Shown piece after piece: positions 1 to 6,360 of a stretch of DNA of 11,983 nt. A program made the position numbers and the translations under genes. Within the stretch, counting starts at the first letter, position 1; each line of letters begins with the position of its first letter. Origin of the DNA: an uncultured Lachnospiraceae bacterium. GTDB lineage: Bacteria; Bacillota; Clostridia; Lachnospirales; Lachnospiraceae. The stretch is taken from the NCBI GenBank assembly GCA_910578885.1, contig CAJTSH010000066.1, positions 1 through 11,983 of the forward strand. The letters run 5' to 3'. The notes below the pieces were generated by a model. The model saw only the letters and a list, made by a program, of their open reading frames with translations. It did no database searches and was not told the origin of the DNA.

Positions 1-53
1 CTAGGGCGGATTGGGGACTTTCACCCGTTAGAAACGTGCGCCGCTAGGCGCAC
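1..53 (-). mobile_element. 5' end of a group IIC-like intron (runs off the window)
   Basis: Read on the minus strand from 53 downwards, the sequence begins GTGCGCC-TAGC-GGCGCAC, a perfect 7-bp hairpin with a 4-nt loop, and then contains GGGTGAAAGTCCC. Bacterial group II introns start with GUGYG. Group IIC introns such as the Oceanobacillus one start with a short hairpin followed by GGGTGAGAGTCCC, so the match is good. The putative 5' splice junction lies between 54 and 53, five bases after a terminator stem-loop (59-96), which is the known target preference of group IIC introns. Only the first 53 nt are visible, so the maturase and domain V cannot be checked. Confidence 0.7.
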
Positions 54-58
54 AATAA

Positions 59-96
59 TAAGGCGTTCACCCCGATTTATAGGGGTAAACGCCTTA
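59..96 (-). terminator. Rho-independent terminator hairpin used as intron target
   Basis: A 15-bp stem (59-73 with 82-96) encloses an 8-nt loop. The one C/A mismatch on the plus strand becomes a U-G wobble on the minus-strand RNA, so the minus strand is the natural orientation. The stem is followed on that strand by TTATT and then the intron start, so the intron has cut the T tract. It would terminate minus-strand transcription coming from the VR1 side. Confidence 0.65.
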
Positions 97-236
97 TTTG
101 ATGATTGGAAGCGGTAAATGAGTGGGGATTTGAGGAGGGAATCATACTGTGAAGATGACAAAGTTTTGAGAGTGATTTTACACGATGCACCATTTTGCAC
201 CAAAAGCATTAACTGATTTTGTATGAGTCTACACTC

Positions 237-440
237 TCACCCCTCCCGTACCACACAGCGAACGGCAAAACCGAAACCGCGGGAAGCATTATTATGGTAA
301 TCAACGCCCGTTGGGTAACTGTATATACTATAGCTATTTGAGTTTTGACTAGCGATAGCCGACCACCAAAGACCAAATACGACGCGCGCATTGACATAGC
401 CATGGCTATGAACGTAATCGCCCGTACGGAGAAAGTTGAG
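237..440 (-). pseudogene. VR1: orphan DGR-type variable cassette (C-terminal C-type-lectin-like fragment)
   Basis: On the minus strand the frame from 440 reads LNFLRTG, then 49 variable codons containing a central WW, then GFAVRCVVREG and a TGA stop at 237-239. The LNFLRTG...WWS...GFAVRCV frame is the hallmark of the C-terminal variable domain (C-type-lectin/FGE-like fold) of DGR target proteins. Of the 49 central codons, 39 end in C or T, as expected when AAC/AAT template codons are mutagenised at adenines. The cassette (245-440, 196 bp) matches VR2 (7891-8086, 196 bp) exactly at both edges. In-frame TGA codons lie directly upstream (441-443 and a few codons further), so the target protein's N-terminal part is missing. 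No reverse transcriptase or template repeat is in the window. Confidence 0.7.
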
Positions 441-476
441 TCATTCTCATAAAATCTGGTGTGTGCGGCAACAGTG

Positions 477-499
477 ATAATACGCATTTTGCGTATTAT
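477..499. repeat. Perfect 10-bp inverted repeat with 3-nt loop
   Basis: ATAATACGCA (477-486) and TGCGTATTAT (490-499) are exact reverse complements around TTT. The palindrome lies about 35 bp before VR1 in VR1's orientation. It could be an operator or a small hairpin; nothing in the sequence decides which. Confidence 0.55.
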
Positions 500-550
500 A
501 TTGCTTTTCAGTAACACTCATTAGGAAATACTCACTTTTGTCCATCACAA

Positions 551-585
551 GACAGAGCGTAGAGATCAATTTTCTGCGCTCTGTC
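551..585 (-). terminator. Strong hairpin after the recombinase gene
   Basis: Positions 551-565 pair with 571-585 (15 pairs including two G-T wobbles) around a 5-nt loop. It lies 44 nt beyond the recombinase stop codon and is the likely 3' end of that transcript. No real T tract follows on either strand, so termination is inferred from stem strength and position. Confidence 0.45.
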
Positions 586-628
586 AACTCAAGAAGGTTT
601 AATCACATAAAATCATGTCTGTTGCCAG

Positions 629-1201
629 CTAAAACAATGTCATCTTAAGTATTGCCTCGTCCCGCTCATCCTGCCTGATGCCGAGGTAAAGCTTGGTAGT
701 CTCGTAACTGCTGTGGTTATAGATATCTACAACCACAGCTAGTGACACGTCCCCATCTATGATTGCGTGGTAGCCCCAGGTCTTCCGCAAAGAATGGCAG
801 GCAATCTTGCCCATAATCCCCAGCTCCACTACGGCGGCATGGATAATCCGCCATGCCTGCACCCGGCTGATAGCCTTTGGCTCTTTACGGTTATTGGCAA
901 AAATATAATCGCCCCGGCGGTGAAGGTAACACTGCTTGAGTGCGCCCAGCAGCTGTGGATTTAAAGCAATGGTACGCTTTTTCTTGGTCTTCTTCTCTGT
1001 CACGGTAATATGGGTACGGAACGCCTGCCTTTCTTCGTCATACACATCTGACCATTTAAGCCGGAGCAGGTCAGAAATCCGAAGAACGGTATATGTCCCC
1101 ATCAATACGAGCGTATAATTACGCAGCTGGCCTTTCTTCAAAAAATAATTCGCAAGTTCCTTTAACTGTTTCTTGTCCCTGATTGGTTCTGTTGCTGCCA
1201 T
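629..1201 (-). CDS. Short tyrosine recombinase (integrase or DNA invertase type)
   Basis: This is a catalytic-domain-only tyrosine recombinase of 190 residues if started at the ATG at 1201, which has AAGGGGG 11 nt upstream. A longer start at 1255 is possible but has no better binding site. Visible active-site residues are Arg41 (TVLRISDLLRLKW), a lysine in the beta hairpin (TEKKTKKKRTI, about 70-75), His136 and Arg139 (CHSLRKTWG), His163 (NHSSYETT) and Tyr172 (KLYLGI), so the enzyme looks intact. It lacks the N-terminal arm-binding/SAM-like domain of XerC/D and phage integrases. Its length is close to the FimB/FimE class of site-specific invertases (family knowledge). A candidate core site lies upstream at 1409-1448. 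The substrate is not known; integration, excision or inversion of this island is inferred. Confidence 0.88.
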   Translation of the reverse strand: MAATEPIRDKKQLKELANYFLKKGQLRNYTLVLMGTYTVLRISDLLRLKWSDVYDEERQAFRTHITVTEKKTKKKRTIALNPQLLGALKQCYLHRRGDYIFANNRKEPKAISRVQAWRIIHAAVVELGIMGKIACHSLRKTWGYHAIIDGDVSLAVVVDIYNHSSYETTKLYLGIRQDERDEAILKMTLF

Positions 1202-1264
1202 AATAAATAAAGCCCCCTTTGTCGTAAGATACGGCTGATGATAGCGTATCGCCACAAAAGGGGC

Positions 1265-1276
1265 AGATGTAACACT
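1265..1276. repeat. Half copy of the recombinase-site arm
   Basis: AGATGTAACACT here repeats the inner 12 bases of each arm of the 1409-1448 inverted repeat, 64 bp upstream of the recombinase start codon and inside its probable leader. It may be a third binding site for the recombinase or a footprint of an old rearrangement. Confidence 0.5.
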
Positions 1277-1328
1277 TTATAGATATTGATACAATTTTAA
1301 CATCAAAACCATTTATATTCAAGGGTCA

Positions 1329-1357
1329 GTTATACTAAAATGTAGAAAATCTGTACA
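1329..1357 (-). promoter_or_regulatory. Probable sigma-A promoter for the recombinase
   Basis: On the minus strand TGTACA (1352-1357) and TATAAC (1329-1334) are separated by exactly 17 bp, matching TTGACA/TATAAT at 4/6 and 5/6. Transcription would start near 1322 and leave a leader of about 120 nt before the ATG at 1201. The leader would contain the AGATGTAACACT half site, so the recombinase could affect its own expression by binding there. Confidence 0.4.
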
Positions 1358-1408
1358 CAATATCATAATAAACGGCGTTTTTATAGCATATCGGCGGCTT
1401 GTGGAACG

Positions 1409-1448
1409 TAAAAGATGTAACACTCTCTATATAGTGTTACATCTTTTA
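1409..1448. repeat. 16-8-16 inverted repeat: candidate recombinase core site
   Basis: Positions 1409-1424 and 1433-1448 are perfect 16-bp inverted repeats around the 8-bp spacer CTCTATAT. Tyrosine recombinases bind two inverted arms of 11-13 bp around a 6-8 bp crossover spacer, which is the geometry here, and a further arm copy lies at 1265-1276. It sits between the divergent recombinase gene and cargo operon. A hairpin-terminator reading is possible, since TTTTATTTT follows the stem on the plus strand. However, no plus-strand gene lies upstream for it to terminate. Confidence 0.5.
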
Positions 1449-1519
1449 TTTTAGCGGTTTATGAGCTGCTTTTTGCTGTCGCTTGACAGCTCTATAAAAC
1501 AAAAAAAGGGGGCATTAAA

Positions 1520-3202
1520 ATGTATTGCAGTAATTGTGGGGCAAAGTGTTCGGATGGCGGACAATTTTGCATAAAATGTGGGCAAAAGCTGGCCCATGAC
1601 AACAATAAAAGAAGTAGGCCGGATGATTCATCGGAACAAATAAACCTCATCAGAGATACTGCATCTAAAGATAGCAACGGACTATTGGCAGAGGAAGAAA
1701 CAACTCTCAAAATCAAATTTCCGGCAGCAGGGATTTTCTTTGCTTTGCATGGAATACTTTTTCTTTATCTTTCTATGCATCAGCATTACATCCCGGTGGG
1801 ATCATATGTCGGATTTGCATATTTCAACTGGCATACATGGATCATCCTGTCATTGCTGCTTGTTTCTACGATGCTTTTGTTTTTAAGAAAGATCTGGCTG
1901 TTTTCTGTCGCTCTTTTGGCATATAGCATTTGGCATATATTTTATTACACAGTTGCATACTGGGAATTTCCTAATAATTTCCCCAATTATTATCCGAGGG
2001 GAGATTTGAGCGGTTTAACCAATATCCTACTAGTGCGGGTCATACTAACATTTTCGTACGGTACGCTGGCATTCCTAGCGATAATGGCTCTGAGGAAGGG
2101 GAATAAATTTTCTTCTATTACCCAAAAATTTTGGTATATCCCAGGGATTCTGTTTTGCATGGCAACCATACCAATCATACTGACAGCATTGTCCGGGGAA
2201 GTTATCAGATCTTTGCAGTTTTTGTCTGAGATAATGGTCAAACTTGTATGCCCGGCTGCAGAAATTATGTTTTCGGGGTGGTGGCTGACGCATCCTTACA
2301 GAGTACAAGGCGCGCCTGTCCATCATATGGTCCCCGCCGCCCAAGCTACTTTACCATACAGCATGGAAAATATGACACCAAAGGCGGAATTAAAGCTGGA
2401 CAATGATGTTATCACAATAGAAAGAGAGGCTGAGTTAATTGCAAAACCGGATTTATCAAGGGCAGACATGGCAGATGCATCGAAATCCCGTGTCATGTCG
2501 TACTATACTGGAGTGGCATGGGAAGAGATGATGCAGGAAACGGACGCGTCATGGTGTACGCAAAGTAAACTGGAAGAACTTGCAGATTACGGCAGAATGA
2601 GGATAAAGGAAGGAGCCTTCGATGCCCCATTCGGTATGCAAGCAGTCCTGGAGAAGAAAGCTAATGAAATTAGCCAATATATTGCCGAGGTGATCCCTAA
2701 GATACAAAAGCCGTTCGATATGTCGGTTAAATACCCAATCATCAATGACGGAAAGATGGAGTGCGGCCTAATTAAATTTGATGGGTGGAGATTGGATCAT
2801 TTTAAGAGATTGTACATATTTAATAATGGAAATCCCGCATCATCTTACAATATAACAAGGGCTTGGGATTATTGCCTGGGAAGAGACGGTAAGCTTTATA
2901 TGGTTTATTCCGTTAGCGGGAAATATGATGACAACCAAAAGATAACAGATTTAAGATATTGGATATACGACTTGCTTCCATATGATGCAATGTTCTTGGA
3001 AAATAAAAACCAAAATATGGTAGTCTCGGTATCCCATGGCTTATTATATACGCTAGATGCAATACCAAAAGAGAGGACGGATAATGTGATTGTAGATCGG
3101 GGGAATGAGAAGGACATCTTCAACTTCCCATTACAGTTGAAAGATTATGGGTACCCGGAAACCGGAGAAGGCATCTTAGCGCGTATAAATGCATTACTAT
3201 AG
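1520..3202 (+). CDS. Zinc-ribbon polytopic membrane protein, unknown function
   Basis: This is a 560-residue protein starting at an ATG preceded by AAAGGGGG. Residues 1-22 form a zinc ribbon with Cys3, Cys6, Cys17 and Cys20 (CSNC...CIKC), the usual N-terminal tag of many Firmicute membrane proteins. A charged linker to about residue 65 follows. There are then about six hydrophobic segments (roughly 67-86, 104-123, 125-147, 168-191, 205-225 and 233-254) and a soluble C-terminal half of about 300 residues. That half is predicted on the cytoplasmic side if six spans and an inside N-terminus are right. I recognise no enzyme motif in it. It is the first gene of a plus-strand operon of envelope proteins and may be its membrane partner or sensor; that role is inference. 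Confidence 0.85.
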   Translation: MYCSNCGAKCSDGGQFCIKCGQKLAHDNNKRSRPDDSSEQINLIRDTASKDSNGLLAEEETTLKIKFPAAGIFFALHGILFLYLSMHQHYIPVGSYVGFAYFNWHTWIILSLLLVSTMLLFLRKIWLFSVALLAYSIWHIFYYTVAYWEFPNNFPNYYPRGDLSGLTNILLVRVILTFSYGTLAFLAIMALRKGNKFSSITQKFWYIPGILFCMATIPIILTALSGEVIRSLQFLSEIMVKLVCPAAEIMFSGWWLTHPYRVQGAPVHHMVPAAQATLPYSMENMTPKAELKLDNDVITIEREAELIAKPDLSRADMADASKSRVMSYYTGVAWEEMMQETDASWCTQSKLEELADYGRMRIKEGAFDAPFGMQAVLEKKANEISQYIAEVIPKIQKPFDMSVKYPIINDGKMECGLIKFDGWRLDHFKRLYIFNNGNPASSYNITRAWDYCLGRDGKLYMVYSVSGKYDDNQKITDLRYWIYDLLPYDAMFLENKNQNMVVSVSHGLLYTLDAIPKERTDNVIVDRGNEKDIFNFPLQLKDYGYPETGEGILARINALL

Positions 3203-3254
3203 ACCAACATGGACTACAGTATTTTCTATGGATGATAAGAAAGGGGGTGTCAAA

Positions 3255-3401
3255 ATGACATTAAAAAGCAAACATACGGCCAATGGACTTATTGAGGTAA
3301 GGGAGAGTGGCGGCGGATGGTATGCATTATATGTAAATGGCTCTTTGAAAGTGCAGTCTGCTGACTTGAATTACATTATGCGGGAATTTGACAAGCTTTG
3401 A
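3255..3401 (+). CDS. 48-residue protein, unknown function
   Basis: The ATG at 3255 is chosen because AAAGGGGG lies about eight bases upstream; an earlier in-frame ATG at 3189 overlaps the preceding gene and lacks such a site. The product is a small soluble basic protein (MTLKSKHTANGLIEVRES...) with a GGGWYALYVNGSLK stretch that looks like a beta hairpin. Small beta-rich proteins with a W-Y-x-L-Y-V-N-G pattern occur in Firmicute accessory regions, but I cannot name a family. It starts 52 nt after the zinc-ribbon gene and is probably co-transcribed with it. Confidence 0.65.
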   Translation: MTLKSKHTANGLIEVRESGGGWYALYVNGSLKVQSADLNYIMREFDKL

Positions 3402-3571
3402 TTTGCCACAGATCCGGCTTTTCGCATATTGTCTCCGAGCATCGCAGTTCAAACCGGAGCAGATGCGAAGTTTATAACGGCAAAGGCGGATGTGATGAGA
3501 AACGGCGCTAAAAACTTTCTGCACCCGGCACGGAAAAACTATCAGGTAGATACAAACAAAGGAGATGTCGT
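3402..3571 (+). other. Decayed intergenic stretch carrying a duplicated leader
   Basis: Positions 3525-3574 match 4533-4582 at 42 of 50 bases with no gap, beginning with 19 identical bases. In the second copy this segment encodes the end of a small membrane protein (GTEKLSDRYK, stop) and the binding site of the WG lipoprotein. Here the same codons read GTEKLSGRYK but run on without the stop, and no gene body precedes them. The stretch is therefore the remnant of a duplicated gene junction. Confidence 0.6.
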
Positions 3572-3766
3572 ATGAGATTAAAACTACTTAATATATTGAC
3601 TCTTTGTTGCCTGCTCGTCCTATGTGGCTGTGGGCGTGAAGAAGAATTTGCAATCGAAGGAAAATGGAAAAATGTAGGCGAATATACTTTTGGGCAAGCA
3701 CAGGAGGGGGCAATTATTGCCTTTGATGGAATTAAGTGTAATCTTTACAGCCCATCCGACACCTGA
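3572..3766 (+). pseudogene. Truncated lipoprotein, shrunken paralogue of the WG lipoprotein
   Basis: This 64-codon frame has a good binding site (AAAGGAG) and encodes a lipoprotein signal peptide ending LVLCGC (lipid-accepting Cys at about 20). It then gives 35 residues from GKWKNVGE to YSPSDT. That stretch matches residues 493-527 of the downstream lipoprotein at 25 of 35 positions. The paralogue continues beyond SPNDT for another 45 residues, whereas this frame stops at once. The whole WG-repeat middle is absent. The simplest reading is an internal deletion plus C-terminal truncation of a duplicated lipoprotein gene. A functional mini-lipoprotein cannot be excluded because signal, lipobox and ribosome site are intact. 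Confidence 0.65.
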
Positions 3767-3904
3767 TGTTGTATCAGTATGTGTACGATAGAAGGCTTTA
3801 CGCCTGCCGATGCCCAGAATGTGGCAGATGCATTAAACAGCTTTTGAAACGGAAACCATATTATCTTGGGGGGAGTCCCCTTTATATCACGGAGGTGAAC
3901 AAAT

Positions 3905-4372
3905 ATGTATTGGATATTTATTATCGGGCTTACGGCCGCAGTTCTTTACATTATGTATGCGAGGAGAAAAAAGTTGTATGACAGCGGTCAAATCATCAAA
4001 AGAAACCTTGATTATCTGAAACAGGTACATTATTTCACGTTGGAGAATGGTAGTTGGGAACGGGTCTGGAATGCGCTGAAGGATACTGATTACCATAAGG
4101 CGGCCAGCATGGCCAGAGATTCCCAAAAGCCGCTGATCCGCTACGACGGGGTAAATTGGTCTGCACAGTTATACAAATGCGGGCGGGATGACGGAAAAGA
4201 CTGCTATGGATTCCAATTTCTTGAATGGACTGAACGTCAGGGCATGATTCAGTATGAAGCGCACATGAACACAGTACTGACGGCAATTGAAAGGACTTTT
4301 CTGCGGCTTGACCCACAGACAGAGGTATCCACGGAATACGTCAACACAAAAAGCAAACCAAAATTTTTCTAG
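3905..4372 (+). CDS. Single-pass membrane protein, unknown function
   Basis: This 155-residue protein starts at an ATG preceded by GGAGG. Residues 1-19 are a transmembrane helix (MYWIFIIGLTAAVLYIMYA) followed by the basic stretch RRKK, which predicts a short outside N-terminus and a cytoplasmic body. The body contains a region rich in Trp and Tyr (residues about 55-120) and ends in KSKPKFF. No family was recognised. It is followed after 12 nt by another small membrane protein, so the two are probably translated together. Confidence 0.75.
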   Translation: MYWIFIIGLTAAVLYIMYARRKKLYDSGQIIKRNLDYLKQVHYFTLENGSWERVWNALKDTDYHKAASMARDSQKPLIRYDGVNWSAQLYKCGRDDGKDCYGFQFLEWTERQGMIQYEAHMNTVLTAIERTFLRLDPQTEVSTEYVNTKSKPKFF

Positions 4373-4384
4373 GAGGTACAGACT

Positions 4385-4567
4385 ATGAACATGGATTTTC
4401 AACTGCTTCTTATAGGCATAGGAATTGCGGCCTTACTTTTAGTTATTCGTTATATCATCCATTATGTTTTTGGCAAAGCCGAAGATGCCGTCAATAACAA
4501 AATGAATGAGCACAAATCAAAAAAGCAGCCTTCCGGCACGGAAAAACTATCGGACAGATACAAATGA
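4385..4567 (+). CDS. 60-residue membrane protein with charged tail
   Basis: An ATG with GGAGG eight bases upstream opens a 60-residue protein. Residues 5-29 are hydrophobic (LLLIGIGIAALLLVIRYI...), and the rest is a charged tail (KAEDAVNNKMNEHKSKK...). It is likely a single-span inner-membrane protein with a cytoplasmic tail. Its last codons and the following gap are duplicated at 3525-3574, which shows that this gene and the WG lipoprotein were once duplicated as a unit. The WG lipoprotein starts 12 nt downstream. Confidence 0.7.
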   Translation: MNMDFQLLLIGIGIAALLLVIRYIIHYVFGKAEDAVNNKMNEHKSKKQPSGTEKLSDRYK

Positions 4568-4579
4568 AGGAGACGGTGT

Positions 4580-6298
4580 ATGAAAGAGAAACTTTTAGTA
4601 GGAGTTTTATTGTTGAGCGTTTTACTCGGCGGATGTGGCGGTTCTAGAGACGTTGACTTTACCACCGAAGAGAATACAGATACTTGGGAAGATGACACAG
4701 AGTATGGGGAAACAGAGTATGAGAACACAGATACGGATTACGATGGAGACGCTTATAAAGAAGTCGAAGAGGTGGTTGTAGAAACATACCAATTTATAAA
4801 GCCACGTCCTTTTTCTGATGAACGAGCATGGGTAGACTTTTCTAAAGACGGTTTTTATGATGCTTTTCGCACGGGCGTGATAGATACGGATGGGAAATTA
4901 GTGTACCAGGCAGACAGCCAATTGTTTTATGTTTCCCAATTTCAGGATGGACTTGCATTTTATAGGGAAGACGATACCATGGAATCCCCATGCGGGATTA
5001 TTGATGCGGAGGGGAATGTGCTTTTTGAAAGCAAAATAAGCCACGATGGCGGTTACTTAATCCTTGCTTATGGAAACGGGCATTTTTTTGCAGCCCAGCA
5101 TATCCAAAGTTTTGATACGGATGAATGGCGTTATGGAACTATTGACAAAAATGGTAATGTCCTGAATGAAATGCAGGCAAGTGATGAGAACTTTGATTTG
5201 GAGAATTGGGTAGATGATGTCAATACATGGCCTGCTATTCGTTATATTGGTGAGAATTTTATCGTTTTACCATCTGGATTATACAATATCTCGACAGCAC
5301 ATTTTTCGCCATTTCCACGTAATGCATGGTGTATGGAAAAAACAGTCGGAAATTTTTATAAAGGATATACAGCAATTGTCCTTGATGGAGTCGACTTCGC
5401 ATATATCATTGATACCGATTATGAAGAACAACTGTGCGAGTCTTATGATGAGCTGCAAAATGTTGTTTCTAAAAAGGAGGGATTCTATTCTGATTCCAGT
5501 TATGGAGAAGGGCTGATATTTGGAGATGGAGGATATAGCGATGGAATCGGCTATTATGACAAGGATTGGAATCTTGCAATATCATTGGAGCAATATAGGG
5601 AAAATAGAATTGAAGGCGGAGCCTTTAGTGGTGGATATGCCCCGATAACCATGCAAGGTGCAGACGGGGACTGGTATGCGGCGGTAATAGATAGGCAAGG
5701 GAACCTGGCATATTCGCCGGTCAGAATAGACCAGATAATAAACCATGTCAGTCTAAATGACTCTCAAAATGGATATTTTCAAGTGACAATAGATGATGAA
5801 ACGAAAATTATAGAACCGAACGGCAAAGTATCTACTCCCGGAACAGATGATTTGTCCATGCTAAATGATTTTTCTTTTGGCGATGTTGGCGATGGTCTGA
5901 TATGTTGCATGGACGTTGATGATGGGTGCTGGAGCTATATCCGATTAGACGGAAGCGGAATGATTGATTGTGTTAAACTGATGTCCGGCGGGACAGAATC
6001 AGATGCGGAATCCCAAACTGACTCTTATATTGTTCCCGATTCTTACGATATCATGGGCAAATGGAAAAATATTGGTGAAAGCGGATTTGGCCAGGCACAG
6101 CCGGGCGCAGTTATTGTATTTGACGGAAACCGCTGTAATTTTTATAGCCCCAACGATACATATGCCTTTAGCTTTGACGGTGAAAAATACGTCCTGACTC
6201 TTACTACTCCGCTTGGGGAGAGCCTGGAGAAAACCGTCAACATCATAGATGATGACAACATTGAAATAGCCGGGGCGAGTTTAAGTCGGATTGAGTAG
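4580..6298 (+). CDS. WG-repeat-like surface lipoprotein
   Basis: This 572-residue lipoprotein has a signal peptide ending LLGGC (Cys19 as lipid attachment site) and an Asp/Glu/Thr/Tyr-rich stalk (residues about 20-66). A long repeat region follows with motifs such as GVIDTDGKLVY (about 100), CGIIDAEGNVLFE (about 138), YGTIDKNGNVLNE (about 184) and AAVIDRQGNLAYS (about 367). These match the G-x-I-D-x-x-G-x-hydrophobic pattern of WG repeats, a beta-rich extracellular repeat common in gut bacteria. Residues 493-572 are a separate small beta-type domain starting GKWKNIGE. The upstream truncated lipoprotein shares that domain. The binding site is AAGGAG, and the gene lies 12 nt behind the 60-residue membrane protein. 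Ligand and role are unknown; extracellular binding is inferred. Confidence 0.82.
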   Translation: MKEKLLVGVLLLSVLLGGCGGSRDVDFTTEENTDTWEDDTEYGETEYENTDTDYDGDAYKEVEEVVVETYQFIKPRPFSDERAWVDFSKDGFYDAFRTGVIDTDGKLVYQADSQLFYVSQFQDGLAFYREDDTMESPCGIIDAEGNVLFESKISHDGGYLILAYGNGHFFAAQHIQSFDTDEWRYGTIDKNGNVLNEMQASDENFDLENWVDDVNTWPAIRYIGENFIVLPSGLYNISTAHFSPFPRNAWCMEKTVGNFYKGYTAIVLDGVDFAYIIDTDYEEQLCESYDELQNVVSKKEGFYSDSSYGEGLIFGDGGYSDGIGYYDKDWNLAISLEQYRENRIEGGAFSGGYAPITMQGADGDWYAAVIDRQGNLAYSPVRIDQIINHVSLNDSQNGYFQVTIDDETKIIEPNGKVSTPGTDDLSMLNDFSFGDVGDGLICCMDVDDGCWSYIRLDGSGMIDCVKLMSGGTESDAESQTDSYIVPDSYDIMGKWKNIGESGFGQAQPGAVIVFDGNRCNFYSPNDTYAFSFDGEKYVLTLTTPLGESLEKTVNIIDDDNIEIAGASLSRIE

Positions 6299-6360
6299 CA
6301 AGAAAATGAACCGGTATCAAAAGGTTGCTTAAACCACAATAAAAAACAAGGAGGTAGATT

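Noticed and set aside
245..440. VR1 or VR2 as the DGR template repeat
   Set aside because: A template repeat should be rich in AAC/AAT codons at variable positions. Both cassettes have mostly non-AA NNY codons there, so they are variable copies and not templates.
209..517. 102-codon minus-strand frame across VR1
   Set aside because: It is out of frame with the conserved LNFLRTG...GFAVRCV reading of VR1 and shows no coding character of its own.
1483..1519. Promoter from TTGACA at 1483-1488 for the envelope operon
   Set aside because: No -10 element lies 16-18 bp downstream (the sequence there is the AAAGGGGG ribosome site), so the hexamer alone is not convincing. The operon promoter was not identified.
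3402..3575. Open continuation of the 48-residue gene past its TGA (57 more codons in frame)
   Set aside because: An open stretch of this length is not rare by chance, and its second half is a duplicated segment that was coding in another frame (the GTEKLSGRYK remnant). A recoded stop is not needed.
3766..3981. 71-codon frame with a CPECGRC motif
   Set aside because: It has no ribosome site, overlaps the start of the well-supported membrane protein gene at 3905, and directly follows a truncated pseudogene. The cysteine motif is probably accidental. A competing frame here (EGFTPADAQNVADALNSF) looks more protein-like but has no start either.
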